Position numbers and translations under genes: made by a program. The notes under the pieces are model-generated. The model made no database searches, was not told the DNA's origin, and worked only from the letters and a program-made list of their open reading frames with translations. 64,000 nucleotides of DNA from NCBI GenBank assembly GCA_021521415.1, contig JAIQDT010000026.1:4553001-4617000 (forward strand). Reading direction: 5' to 3'. Of this stretch, positions 22,532 through 34,507 are shown piece by piece (the stretch's first letter is position 1; each line of letters opens with the position of its first letter). This stretch comes from Bidens hawaiensis. Lineage: Eukaryota > Streptophyta > Magnoliopsida > Asterales > Asteraceae.

Positions 22532-22934
22532 TGTAGTGTGTGTATCGAGATGGCAATCGGACAGAGTAACGAGAGGATTCAAGGAATAATCAGAACTATT
22601 ATAAATAGAATAGATTACAGGGGTATATATAGGAAGATGACCCTATTCATTAAACTTAACTTAACGAATAGGTCATTCGTTACAAATACTTTAACGAATA
22701 AACATACTTATTCATTAATACATTAAGTGATAGCGAATGGCCCTCATTCGTTAAACAGGGTTAACGAATGAGCTTACAATTATACGAATTTGTTACATTC
22801 GTTACGGGGTAACGAATGTAACTTACAATATAGCGAATGGCCTTTTAACCATATTTACATTACAACCCCTATACATTAATCTATTACATTAATAACCCTG
22901 ATAAAGATCGAGACGTACAAAACATGTATTAACA
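22532..22934 (-). mobile_element. 3' LTR of Sirevirus-like element 1
   Basis: Start TGTTAATACATG on the minus strand is set precisely by the adjoining PPT. The other end is placed at TGTAGTG (22532, i.e. CACTACA on minus) with lower certainty; LTR about 403 bp. Inverted repeats built from ATTCGTT/AACGAAT occupy about 22640-22840 and are followed by TATATATA at 22624-22631. The best stem is TTACATTCGTTAC with GTAACGAATGTAA near 22793-22822. Confidence 0.65.
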
Positions 22935-22945
22935 AACTCCCCCTC
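22935..22945 (-). promoter_or_regulatory. PPT of Sirevirus-like element 1
   Basis: Minus strand GAGGGGGAGTT directly before TGTTA. Element 2 has AAGGGGGAGTT before TGTTA at 48836-48851, so both share the junction GGGGGAGTTTGTTA. Confidence 0.8.
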
Positions 22946-22964
22946 GTCTCGAGCTCTTTATCTC

Positions 22965-25057
22965 TTATCCCTGGAACATCTTGGTCTTCCGATCAACGCA
23001 ACCATGAATCTTGTATGCATAACAGACTCTAACAACCTTCTGAAACTGGATAGCAAGCTCGTAGTCACTTACGTTAGCGAATCTGATCTGACTAGTAAAT
23101 AGCGCATCGTTGTCAGACTCAGATAAGTTAACTAGCCACATTGGGTCAATCACACGTATCGTCTTCGTGTTAGAACCATGACCATATACATTAACCGCTT
23201 TACCTGTATGATTGTCGTAGTACCAATAATTAAATGAGGTGAATAGACTATGAGGAAATGTCTTCATAGGAACCCTCTTCATTGTCTTTGGCGGCTTTAC
23301 TTGTAAAATTAACTTTCTCCGGCTTGTGCGAGTGTCAATTTCATCAATGTACTTATGAGTAGGCACCTGTGGCTTGAAGAACATGAAACCAAAACGGGTT
23401 TCATGTAATAACTGCTTATAGAACCAACTAGCTCATTTATCGTCCCCATGATTCATGATGGTCGATTAGTTAGTGTTCTCACATCCCATATGGGCATAGA
23501 TAAGATATCGTGTGGGTGTTTGAAGTAATAAATACCATGCTCCCACTTAACGATATATACCTTAAGATCTAAATCAAACTGCCATGCCACCAAATCACCT
23601 CTTACGTCTTTTGCTGGCTTGTACTTTGTCATTTGGTATGCCGATGCTCGAGCCCTTGCTAATTTGACTTCCTCTTGTTCATGATAACGAAAGGTCTCGA
23701 TCATCTTGTTCATCTTCTTTATGTTATGCTCGAACATACCATCCAAAGCACGTTTGCGCTTTTTCTCTTTCGCTGATAAGTGACTGGTCTTTGCAGCTTT
23801 ATTCCACTTCTCTTTCTCCTCCTGTAAATGACGTTCTGCCACATCAAAGTATTCTGTAGTGAAAAATGGAATTCCTGAGTCATTGTTATTGTCAGTGTAG
23901 AACTCAGGATATTCCTCAGCAGCAACATCTTCTACTTCTACCTCATCAAAATCAGGCACATTCCCATGTGGAATGCCTGTATTAGTACTTTCTTCCATTT
24001 TAACATCCACGTCCATACTCTTACCCAACACATCCACCACTTCTTCATTTAGATCCAGAAGCAAGGCAATTTGTTCTTTTGTTAATGAATGATCAACAAA
24101 TTCACCTTCTTCGATCTCATCTGCATTCACCATACTGTACACAACTCCATCCATTCCTACAAACAGAAGCATGCTAGCCAGAATAACATTTATTGGCTTG
24201 GCTCTCGTGTAATCTTTGTATGGAACAATCTGTAGATTACTAGCTTCAGAACCACCAGCACTCGCATAAGTCTTATTTCTCGCCGACGGTGTGGAACTTC
24301 CGCCCTGTTGCTGATCTACCCCACCTCCTGCACCATCTTGATCATCTTTATCATTCTTTAATTTCTTCAACTCATCTTCTTTACAAGTCAACTGAAGAAT
24401 GATTTCATCCTGTTTATCCAATCTCTCCCCCTGAGCAGCAATCAGGGCTCAAAGTTCCCTGTTTTCACGTTGAGTGAACTGGATATGCCGCAACAAATTC
24501 TTTTGTGCTAACTCATGAGTAGCTCTATCTGCTTGCATTTGAGTGTGCTGTAAATGCAACAGATTCATCATGTGAAACCATTGAGCTTGGGGAGCCATAT
24601 GATAGAAATTCAGATGCACCAGTCGCATAGGACCCTGGGGACGACTGAATTACATAAAGGAATGCTCAGGTCTTGGCAATGGTGTCGGAGTAACAGGAGT
24701 AGCAGGAGTAGTTGGCTGTGGTGTAGGCATCCATGCCAATACAGTTTGTAATATGTCTCCAAAATGAGGATCAGGCCTCATAGTAGTAGCCAAAGTCAGA
24801 GTTGGAGGCATTGGAGAAGTAGGCATCTGCACAGGTGTTGGAGAATGAGGAAAATCTGTAATATGAGTAGGAGTAGGAGATCGTGGAATTCTCTGTTGAA
24901 CTTGAGAAGTAGTAGCAGGAATAAATGAAGCAGAAACAACAGTAGATGGTACAAATGGTTGACTCGGTATCTCGATACCCGAACCCCTTCTAACTCGTTG
25001 TTTCTTGGGTTTCTCCCCCTTTTCCATCATCGGTTCTTTTCTTTTACGCTTACGCTT
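22965..25057 (-). pseudogene. Third ORF (env position) of element 1, C-terminal part
   Basis: Reading right to left: a basic K/R cluster (RKRKRKRK) near 25035-25056, a Pro/Thr/Ser-rich stretch (24650-25030), a helical Gln/Glu/Arg-rich stretch, an acidic region with EIEEGEFVDHSLT, a long charged probable coiled coil (EKKRKRALDGMFEHNIKKMNK), and a conserved C-terminal block DPMWLVNLSESDNDALF ... QKVVRVCYAYKIHG. Stops near 24650 and 24450 and a gap at 23385-23452 break it. The block matches the end of the third ORF of element 2 (48430-48590). Function unknown; it holds the place of the Sirevirus env-like gene but I see no convincing signal peptide or membrane anchor, only a weak hydrophobic stretch ASMLLFVGMDGVVY. 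Confidence 0.65.
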
Positions 25058-26100
25058 CCGCTCAGTACCCCAAACAAACCTAACGCTCTACTTAGTCAAC
25101 TTGGTCAATGACGAAGCGATTTTTGAAAAATCGGGAATAAGCGATGGTAATAACCGCTAAGCCAAGAAAGCTACGAATTTCGGATGGAGACTTAGGAGAT
25201 TCCCATTCGTTTACGGCTTCCACCTTTGCAGGGTCAACCAAAATACCACTCGGGTTAATAACATGACCCAAGAACTGAACCTCGCGTAACCAGAAGGAAC
25301 ACTTAGAAAATTGCATACAACTTGTTCTTTCGCATAGCTTCCTAAACTTCCGAGAGATGACCGGCGTGATCGGATTCGCTTTTGGAATACACAAGAATGT
25401 CGTCTATGAATACAATAATAGAGCGCTCGAGCATCGGTCTACTCACCCGGTTCATAAGATCAATGAACGCAGCCGGTGCGTTGGTCAAACCGAAAGACAT
25501 CACGAGGAACTCATAATCTCCATAACGGTTGCGGAAGGCGGTCTTAGGAATATCATCCTCCCGAATTTTCAACTGATGATACCCGGACCTAAGGTCGATC
25601 TTCGAGAACCAACTAGCTCCTTGGAGCTGATCAAATAAGTCGTCGATTCTCGGAAGAGGGTACCGATTTTTTACAGGGAGCTTATTCAATTCGTGGTAGT
25701 CAATGCACATCCGCATGCTACCGTCATTCTTCTTAACGAAATGGACCGGGGCACCCCAGGTGAGATTCTCGGTCGAATGAAGCCCTTATCGAGCAAGTCT
25801 TCCAACTAGGCCATAAGTTCTTTCATTTCATTCGGTGCCAGACGGTAAAGAGCTCGAGCAACGGGTTTTGCGTCCGGCACAAGGTCTATCTAAAACTCGA
25901 CCTCGCGGTCCGGCGGCACGTCTGACAAATCATCTGGAAATACATCCGGGAAATCCCGAACGATAGGAACATCACCGAGGGTAGCCCTAGACAGAGAAAC
26001 AGATTTTCCTACGGCGACCTCAACCTCAAACACATCGATTACACGTTCGGGTGATTTATTCAACGAGGAACAGAAAGCGGTAGACACAAAACTTCTACTA
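25058..26100 (-). pseudogene. pol: Gypsy (Tekay-like) protease-RT remnant
   Basis: From right to left: VPIVRDFPDVFPDDLSDVPP (RT N-terminal linker), [51 protein letters not shown], then catalytic [27 protein letters not shown], and PSEIRSFLGLA followed by a frameshift in GYYRRF and a stop. Gag and most of the protease are already deleted between the leader and 26100. Blocks match the chromovirus-type RT at 60028-64000. Confidence 0.8.
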
Positions 26101-26534
26101 GCGCCCGAATCAAATAAGACTAACGCCTCTAATTCATCAAGTAGAAAGGTATCTGAGATAACATTAGGCTCCTACTTAGCTAAACAGTTGCACATACATT
26201 CTTGAAGGAGCGAGGAATTTATGCGGTCAAGTACCAAGGAACCCAGAGTGATAGCATGCTACGCCTCGGCTAAACAATTACGCGCAAAGCGTTCGAGAAG
26301 ATGGGAAACGAACAGGAAAATTTAGGGAATAAGATGAACTTTAACGCTAACGACTTGAAAATTAGCATTCTATCTAACACTTTACAATTAATCACATACT
26401 GGAAACTTTCAATTCAAAGGAATGACTAAATAATTTAAAGTTACCTCTTGGCGTGCAGCTACTCGTGGTGGGCATACTGGTTTCTTTTCTTACAGTTCGA
26501 GTCCAAACATTCGGGGATGCTCGGATCCCTCGAA
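26101..26534 (-). other. Gypsy 5' leader remnant
   Basis: Untranslated leader, homologous in inverse to 4680-5120 and 8240-8620 (shared GCTGAGGCGTAGCATGC and CTCTCGAACGC segments). It joins protease/RT sequence near 26100 without gag, showing a deletion. Confidence 0.6.
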
Positions 26535-26551
26535 CTATGGATCTGATACCA
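26535..26551 (-). promoter_or_regulatory. Gypsy primer-binding site
   Basis: Minus strand TGGTATCAGATCCATAG, three bases after the LTR end: initiator tRNA-Met type with one mismatch in TGGTATCAGAGCC. Confidence 0.8.
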
Positions 26552-28877
26552 ACTTGTAAGGCCCCGAACTCCGGGAAGCCCACAGTTGGTATTCATACTA
26601 AATATATAGGTTAAAGTAATTAAACTTGAAAACGGTTTCTTCCAATAAAACAAACGTCTCAGAGTGTAAATTCAGCGGAAAAGATAAATCGTAAGATAAG
26701 TTCCCTAAAACCCGGAAATTTTGCCCAAAACCAATTTTAAATGTAAAACTATTTAAAATCAAATTGTTCAAAGTACATTCTTCCATCCAGTATGCCCTTC
26801 ACCGTCCAAGTAGCTTCGTGCACGTCCAAGCGATAAGGCATCCACTTCCTAACCTGAAACTCACACTAACATGCACACAAAGTCAGCTTGAGCTGAGTGA
26901 GTTCAAGTTTTAACAAATATGGTAGACATACTAAAAGTTTTTAAAGTAAAAAGAGTGCATCCATTAAGTCATCGTACCGAAGACTAAACATTCTCATACA
27001 TACATATACCAAAGATATATATATAAACATCCTTTCAAGTACATCCCTATATATATAACAATATATATATATAATCATCCACGTATAACATTCAGGGTCG
27101 AGCAAACGTACAACCCAAACACGTAACATTCAACGCATGCAAACACAAAGTAGGTATACGCAACATCCGTAGTCGAAACGACTACGACTCCGCCAAATAT
27201 AGGCCAAACAATAATGTATATATGTGTGTATATATATATATATATAATTTTTTTAACATCCCAAGGCCTACCATATACTAGGAAGCCTATATAAAATCGT
27301 TTAAAACATGTCATCAACTGAGAAAAACACTTAGGTGTGCATGCTAGCCCAAAGATTAAAAGAGTAAAATGGGGGCATCATGAACTCACCTGACACAAGA
27401 CGCGGATTCACCACGAGCTAGAGAATCCCTAAGAAATCCTAAAACTCAAACACATGTCGGTTTACATTCAATCAATACTAATGACATCAAGATGACTCGT
27501 TTATCCTACGAGACGTTCTAACATGGTTCGAGTTACCTAAACCCTCGACCTCATCAAACTTAATCACAACAGTCCCCGAGGTCTCACATTCACCAAAACG
27601 ACCCTTAGGTACTCCCGGGAATAAAGGATTCCCAATTTGCACCCGGGAGCACTAGGTGACACTAACACGCGCGTTTAGGAGTCGTTAAGGCTGTTAACAT
27701 CCAACTCAGCCCCGTGTGGACCCATTATGATAAAATCACAGCCAACAAGTCCACACAACGCCACACGAGTCAAATGGGTCGGTAACCCGCAAGTACAACG
27801 CACCAACTATTCAATAAACACAATTGCGCGTTATACCGACCCGTTAGAGTAACCGACAACCAATTCAGCCCCATAACTTATAAAAATGAGTTTTGAACAG
27901 CCCGTACAACAAACCAAGTGTCCCCGAGCTGAATTGGTCATTAATCACTTCAACCCTCGCGTTAAACACGCCAAACTACAATTCTAGTCAACCAAACCTA
28001 ACAATCAAACTACAACTAGTTGATCAACTTAACGAACACCTATGAACATGATCTTTAAGTATGATATACGGGACATACCTAGGAAGATTGTGGTGCAAAA
28101 ACTCACTTCAAACAGTCTCGACAAGAACACAATAGAACATCCACCGGTTAAGCCTAAAACGAACTTATCGATCAATAACAAGTAAAACGTGCAAATTTTA
28201 GCATGCGAAGATGGATTTAATTATATAGGATAACCTTTGAAATAAATTAATAAATTTTTACCAGACTTTAGTAAATGTCTTAGGTTTATAAAAATATTTT
28301 TCTAGTGGACACAAAATTCATAAAAATTCCTCCAACACAGCAAGGTATGTGCAGCTATTTCAGTGCGCAACAAAAAGGTTTTATTTTTATAAAAATCATT
28401 ACCCAGCCAAATTAAATGATTCCAACTGGCTTTGGTTCCTAACTCAAAATACTAACTTCCAGAAGTGGAAGCAACCAATTTGGACCTGTCGAAAAAGGTT
28501 TTTGACGTCGGGAAAACAGACCAGAATCCGTCATCCCGTATCAGCTTTGACACTCAATTTTATAAATTCATAAAACCCATTCAAATCTCGTCCAAAAATA
28601 CGTGTTATACCTTTCTGGAAACTAGACTCAAAGTAGAACATCATGGAATCAAGAATCGATCAAAAACAATGGAGTATCATCGCGTTATAGACCCTACAAT
28701 AAACGTATACGAATCTGTCAGCAAACTGTTATCATCAAAACTCAACCTTAACGACCAATAAGCGCGTTAATATGATCAATTAAGGTGTAAAAGACATGGG
28801 GAATCATAAAACCGACCTTGAATTAAAGATTTTACGGTTGAAACACGGCTACACAGAAGATTTTCGAGCAGGGGGGA

Positions 28878-30879
28878 TGTAAGGCCCCGGGAACCCCACA
28901 GTTGGTAATCATACAAAACATTTAAGAAAATAATTAAACTTGAAAACGGTTTCTTCCATTAAAACAAACATCTCAGAGTATAGTTCAGCGGAAAACATAA
29001 ATAATAAAATAAGTTCCCAAAACCCGGGAATTTTGCCCAAAATCAACATAGTTATCTTTAAATAAAAACTTTTAATAATAAATGTTTAATAGTAAAACTT
29101 CAGTTCCCGTATGCCCTTCACCCTCCAAGTAGCTTCGTGCACGTCCAAGCGATAAGGCATCATCTTCCTAACCTGAAACTTACACTAACATGCACACAAA
29201 GTCAGCTTAAGCAGAGTGAGTTCAATTTTCAAGTAAATAACATCAGTAGTAATAATTAAGATAGTCAAACCAAAAGTTTTAAAAGTAAAAGGGTACATCC
29301 ATCAAATCCTCATTACCGAGAACTAAACATCCTCATACATACATATACAAAATGTATATGTAAACATCCTTTCAATTACATCTCTATATATATCACAGTA
29401 TATATATATATAACATCCACGTATAACATCAGGGTCGAGCAAACGTACAACCCAAACACGTAACATCAGTGCATGCAAACACAAAGTAGACATACACAAC
29501 ATCAGTAGTCGAAACGACTACAACATCGCCAGATATAGGCCAAGCAATAATGTATATACATATATATATATTTAACATCCCAAGGCCTACCATATGCTAG
29601 CAAGCCTATATAAATCGTTTAAAACATTTAATCCAGTAGGAAAACACTTAGGTGTGCATGCTAGCCCAAAAGTTAAAAGAGTTAAAAAGGCGCATCATGA
29701 ACTCACCTGAAATCAATCGAACACCTGCAACGAGCTAGGAGTCCCTAAGTGCACAATCACAAGCAAGGGCCTGTAAATTATACACAACACGTTACTAAAC
29801 TAGACCGTAAGAACACTCTTGCCTAATTGGCCGCCCAAGGCCCAACACTTGGCCCAAGGCCCAACAACTTGGTCCGAGGCCCAACAACTTGGCCCGAGGC
29901 CCAACAACTTGGCCCAAGGCCCAACACTTGGCCCAAGGCCCAATACTTGGCCCAAGGCCCAACAACTTGGCCCAAGGCCCAAAGATAGTCAAATCGGGTC
30001 GAATGCGCGTGCAATAAACCTTAAAACCATTTATTAACGAATCAGCCCCGAATGGACCAAATTCCATTTTAAATCTTTTCATTCATCAAGATTATGGCAC
30101 CCTTGTTGATAGGGTTGACGGTTCCTTTTTACAACTCTTACTTTAACGTTTAAACGAAAATTCGCGCACCGCCCACTCGATTGACGAAGCACTAACCCCA
30201 ACAGCCCCGAGCATCAAAAAAATAATTTTTCCACAGCCCTTAAACCCCCCTAGGGCTGTACAAACTGATTCGGTTGGTCACCCGATCAATTAACGCATCA
30301 AACTCAACAATTTGCAATTCTACACCCGATAAACCCTAGTTTTCGAACTAAAATCGATTGACCGACCTAAACACCTCCATTGGCCATGATATTATAATAT
30401 GATGTACCTGTCATGCCTAGTGGGATGTTGATGCAAAAACCTCACTCGAAACAGCCCCGGAAAAGCTCAATTGGGAAGCCACCCGGTTAGCCTACAACAT
30501 GACGTTTTTCGATCAGTACGCGCAATATGAGGACCAATTAACGTGTAATAGACTTGGGGAATCGTAGTACATACCTTGAATTGAAGTTCTAAGGCTTAGA
30601 ATTGGCTGCAAAAAAGAAAATTGGTGGTCTTGTTCTTTGTTCCTTCTGCCGATCGCCAGCTTCAAAAGGGCAAGGGTTAGGTTTTTTTTTTATTGTTATA
30701 ACATAAGATGTTACACTCTAGTCCCTCTAGATTGGAGTATAAGGCAAAATGGAAGGAAAAGTTAGGTTTTTAACGTACCGGGATGACGTAAAGGCTTCCG
30801 AGAAACGTCGGTTAAGTCCAGAGAGTTATACATACTCTACAATCCTTAATTCTTGAAATCGGAATTAACGGGCGTTACA
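28878..30879 (-). mobile_element. Solo LTR nested in a related LTR
   Basis: 2002 bp, minus strand TGTAACGCCCG ... CCCGGGGCCTTACA, with no internal region. Flanks are GGGGA (28873-28877) and GGGGG (30880-30884), a 5-bp target duplication with one mismatch in a G run. Carries the GGCCCAA minisatellite absent from its host LTR. Confidence 0.8.
29828..29985 (-). repeat. GGCCCAAGGCCCAACAACTT minisatellite
   Basis: About seven to eight units of 20-21 bp (CCCAAGGCCCAACAACTTGG). Open frames in several phases here come from the repeat and are not genes. Confidence 0.85.
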
Positions 30880-31126
30880 GGGGGGTCTTGAATCCGATCG
30901 GCTACGCCTAGGGTTAAGAGTTAGGGTTTTTCATTCTTTTATGAAATAAAATAAGAAGTTTCATTCTAGCCCCTCAAGTATAAAGTAAGGTAACTTGGAT
31001 GAAAAGTTACATAATTTTAACGCACCGGGATGACGTAAAGGCTCCCGAGAAACGTCGGTTAAATCCCTAGAATAATACATACTTTACAAGCTTTAACTCT
31101 TGGAACCGGAATTATCGGGCGTTACA

Positions 31127-31765
31127 CGTCAAGTTCTCCTTCAAGTGATAATAAACCATTTCAGAGAAGTTAAATGGTTTATTCAACACCAAGGCGACAA
31201 AAGAAGATTGCAACATGGCTCGAAACTCATCAAACCCACCTCTTCGTCCACCAAGACAGTGTATCAATACATGTAACAAGTACTTGTATTGTTCACATAA
31301 ATTAGCCTTGTTGTACATGGACCTCCCCAGATCACCGTTACACTTTACACGGCTGAATAATCCTCTAATCAAATCTTTATCGAACTCACATGGATTGTCA
31401 ATTGAATCAATAAAGCCCAACGAGTCTCGAATAACACTAACATCGATCACCACTCGCTTGTCTTGAATAACAGCTTCGATCTGATTATCTTCCTCATTCA
31501 ATCGAGCTGTATCCCAGAACGCACGAATAATCTTTTGAGAGACCACAGTGCAAGTAGATATGGCCTTGTAAATTCTTGATCGGATCAAGAAATTGATCAT
31601 CCCGCCAAAAATCGGTGTATCTTCAAATTGAGGCTCGAGATATGCACAGATGTTATGACTTTCACTCCAAGACAAGAGTACTGGTGCATGTGCAGGTTCA
31701 GCTTCAGCAAGGTTAACCATCGGGTTTTGCTCTAGAGCAGGATTTTGAACATTTTCGTCGGCCAT
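31127..31765 (-). pseudogene. Third ORF of element 1, N-terminal part
   Basis: I start at the ATG at 31765 (MADENVQNP) rather than the upstream 31783 ATG because a splice-acceptor-like AACAG lies two bases before it. Blocks: ESHNICAYLE, a FL...RSRIYKAI segment, IIRAFWDTARL, VVIDVSVIRDSLGF, YKYLLHVLIHCLGG and FVALVLNKPFNFSEMVYYHL. The same order occurs in the copies at 45604 and 52224-53090. Cut at 31126 by the gypsy LTR; CGTCA (31127-31131) would be the target duplication. Resumes, after a deletion, at 25057. Abundant unnamed proteins of this type sit next to copia pol in Asteraceae as far as I recall; function unknown. Confidence 0.7.
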
Positions 31766-31785
31766 TTCTGTTAAAAATAACAACC
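31766..31785 (-). promoter_or_regulatory. Putative 3' splice site before the third ORF
   Basis: Minus strand TTGTTATTTTTAACAG followed by AA and the ATG: a U-rich tract and AG, as in plant introns. Comparable AG sites precede the other two third ORFs. Confidence 0.4.
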
Positions 31786-31799
31786 ATTAATATAATATT

Positions 31800-33010
31800 C
31801 AAAATTCAATACTGATTAACAAAGGGTTATCTCATTCGGTAAAATAAATATTTAAACGAATGAGACATTATATATACATTCGTTGCCTTTAACGAATGAA
31901 ACATATTCGTTTAACATTAATTGTTTCCATTCGTTGCCTTTAACGAATGAAACATATTCGTTAACATTAATTGTTTCCATTCGTTACCTTAAACAAATGA
32001 GACATATTCGTTAACAAATGTTATATGAATAAGTTTTAAATGTCTAACGAATCAACCTGATTCGTTATACCTCATTCGTTACCAACTTAAATGATCATTC
32101 GTTAATAAATTTAACGAATCTGCGTATCATTCGTCAACAAATTTAATGAATATGCATATCATTCGTTAACACTTAACGAATCTATTCTAATTATCACTTT
32201 GGCTATCAGGAGTCAAACCGTATATATTATTTTGACCTAATGAAGTCAAAGACAACAAACATCATCGTCGAACCCTTTGATTCTTTATCAATTTACATAA
32301 TTAATCTCAATAACAATGATCGAATATCAGTTTCATACATTGATCTATGATCAATAATACTAATCTCAATCAAAATATGGGTTTAATGAATTGTTAACTA
32401 TTCGATTAATATTCCTGTTTCAATTAACCAGTTAACCCTCAAATCACCAATGAAATCTCATGAATTTTGTATCATTTTGATCATTAATACCTGTAGAATG
32501 AGAAGATATCAGTTAATTATGCCAACAAGCAGGTATGAATTTTTGGAAAAAATTTGCAAGAGTTTGTTTAGGGTGATGGTGAAATAGGAAATGGCGAATG
32601 GAAGGTTATTCGTCTGACATTGGGATTATAAACCCAATAATTTCACATAACCCGAGGTCATTCGTTCAAATTTTGAACTAACAAATGGCTTCATTCGTTA
32701 ACTTATTCATCATGATTCGTTAAACCTTTTAAACGAATAAGGGTTTATTCGTTAAACTTTAACAAATATACGTTATTCGTTAATGTTTCTAATGAATAAG
32801 AATGTCATTCGTTAAAATTTTAAGTTAAAATATTAACGAATGATACATTAAATTCATTCCATTCGTTAATGGTCACACGAATGTTTTCCATTCGTTATGC
32901 ACAACGGAAGCGAATGTCATTATAATCAATGAGAAATCTCATTCGTTAATCTTTAAATAACGAAAGGTTTTCCATTAGTTAAACCAATTAACGAATCACC
33001 ATATTTCCCT
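31800..33010. repeat. ATTCGTT/AACGAAT inverted-repeat array
   Basis: Dozens of ATTCGTT and AACGAAT words, many paired as short hairpins such as ATTCGTTGCCTTTAACGAAT, mostly in two blocks (31810-32180 and 32580-33010). In 31880-32010 they form about two 62-bp tandem units. Same motif as in this element's LTR. Lies between pol and the third ORF; no gene. Confidence 0.8.
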
Positions 33011-33196
33011 TAGCGAATGAGATACAAATCTCTTAAGGAATTAAATAATATTAAAACCAATTTAGGTTTTTTTTTTTTAATAATAAAATAATCAAACAAA
33101 TACCCTTAGGGTTTGATTTTATACATTAAAAAAATACTCGATCGACCAAGAATCAGTAATGTTTAAATTAAAAGGATTTTTTCGTTAAAATCACAA

Positions 33197-33208
33197 CTGA
33201 TACCAGTT
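33197..33208 (-). promoter_or_regulatory. Primer-site-like sequence in the middle of element 1
   Basis: Minus strand CTTACA-AC-TGGTATCAG, which looks like an LTR end followed by a tRNA-Met primer site (nine matching bases, then divergence). It is not next to any LTR I can recognise. Could be chance or a relic. Confidence 0.25.
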
Positions 33209-34507
33209 GTAAGTTGCGTTAAGCACGATTAACTTAAAACTTTTTGGGGATCAATTCTTTTCATTTTCCTTTTGAATTATTCGCTAGCTTGGTAAATTGA
33301 AACTAAAGCAGAATTGAAAAAGAAAGAAAAATCTTTTTGGATTTTCAAAATCATATTCAACTAACAAATAATGAAAAACACTAAACGACTAAACTATTAA
33401 AGTAGTACATATTTTTGTGAGTTGAGCAGAGAATCATGTTGACAAAAATGTCACTAAGTAACATTTCAATTTCAATGGTTATTATAAACGTAATCCAACG
33501 ATGATTGCAGATATAATTGTCCTCTTAAACTTTTCACAGACTTGTCGGAAACCTTAAGATATGCTTTAATTTGGTTCAATTAGGCACAAAACCATATGTC
33601 GACCCCATCAATCAGATATAACATTTCTATCTCTTATACAGTGAATATCACATGTACGTTTTTCTTTTGACTTTTCAAATTTTGATTAACTGTGACTCAT
33701 GCAAAAATAAAAAAAAGAAAATAAAGCAGAATGTCAAAATTTTCCCTTAAGATCGGTATTACTACACGCAGATAAGGTTCCATTCCAACAAAATAAAAAG
33801 ATAAAAATAAGTTGAGGTTGCATAAAATCTTAACTCTCAATTCAGATAATCCCGTATTATCGCGCGGAGAAAGTCCAAGAATTTATACGAAACACCAAGA
33901 AAATAAAGCAAAATACTCAAATATTAACCCTCAGGTCGGATAATCTTATCGCGCAGGAGAGGATCCAATATTTGAATAAAAATAAAGAAAAAAAATAAAG
34001 TTGAATTTCTTTGCAAAATAAAATAAAATAAAAACAAAGCAGAATTTTCTTCAAAAATGAAAGCATGCACACACAGTAATCATTTTGACTTTTGACTTTT
34101 CTTTAAATCAGATATAGTATCAATCTTTCAAGATGTAATTCCACTAGTTTCGGCATTCATTATGTTTATATCTTATCAGTTCCTATATAGTCTGTCAACC
34201 CTATCTTCGCATATCATATTGCTGGCCTTACGGTAATTTTTAATCTAGTTTATTCATGTACTAGATCAATCCCGTCAATGTACTATAATTTTCCCTTTTT
34301 GCTTCAAAACTCATTTTGAGGAGCATTTTTCAATGTTTTTAAAATTTTTCAATATTTGAATGTTTTTGGAGTTTTTCAAATTTCTCTGTACAAACTGAAA
34401 ACACAATATTTTTGGATTTTATATTTTTCTCCCCCTAAAAATAACAAAAATCAAAATAAGACAAGAAGTAAAATGATTTTAACCATGCTTTTGAATATCT
34501 GTGAAAG
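33209..34507 (-). other. Non-coding region after copia pol, element 1
   Basis: AT-rich, no protein-like frame. Minus strand TTTTTAGGGGGAGAAAAAT near 34423-34441 follows RNase H and corresponds to TTTTAGGGGGATAAAAT at 43224 in element 2; the next few hundred bases (GAGTTTTTGGAGCAAAAAGG, AGTACATTGA) also correspond. Confirms that both elements share the pol - spacer - third ORF layout. Confidence 0.6.

Larger units (their letters stand above)
25058..31126 (-). mobile_element. Truncated gypsy element inserted in the third ORF
   Basis: Minus-strand element with 5' LTR, primer site, leader, and a protease-RT remnant, ending at about 25058 in the linker after RT (FVWGTE). RNase H, integrase and 3' LTR are missing, and so is the middle of the host third ORF, so one deletion probably removed both. 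Its LTR is itself split by a solo LTR (28878-30879). Confidence 0.8.
26555..31126 (-). mobile_element. 5' LTR of the gypsy remnant, with nested solo LTR
   Basis: Start TGTAACGCCCG at 31126 and end CGGGGCCTTACA at 26555 on the minus strand. Removing the nested LTR (28878-30879) leaves about 2570 bp, close to the 2555-bp solo LTR of the same family at 60806-63360. Contains TA-rich runs near 27060 and 27235. No genes. Confidence 0.85.

Noticed and set aside
31880..32010. Regularly spaced repeats suggestive of a CRISPR array
   Set aside because: Spacers are not unique, units are about 62 bp and only two to three, and the context is a plant retrotransposon.
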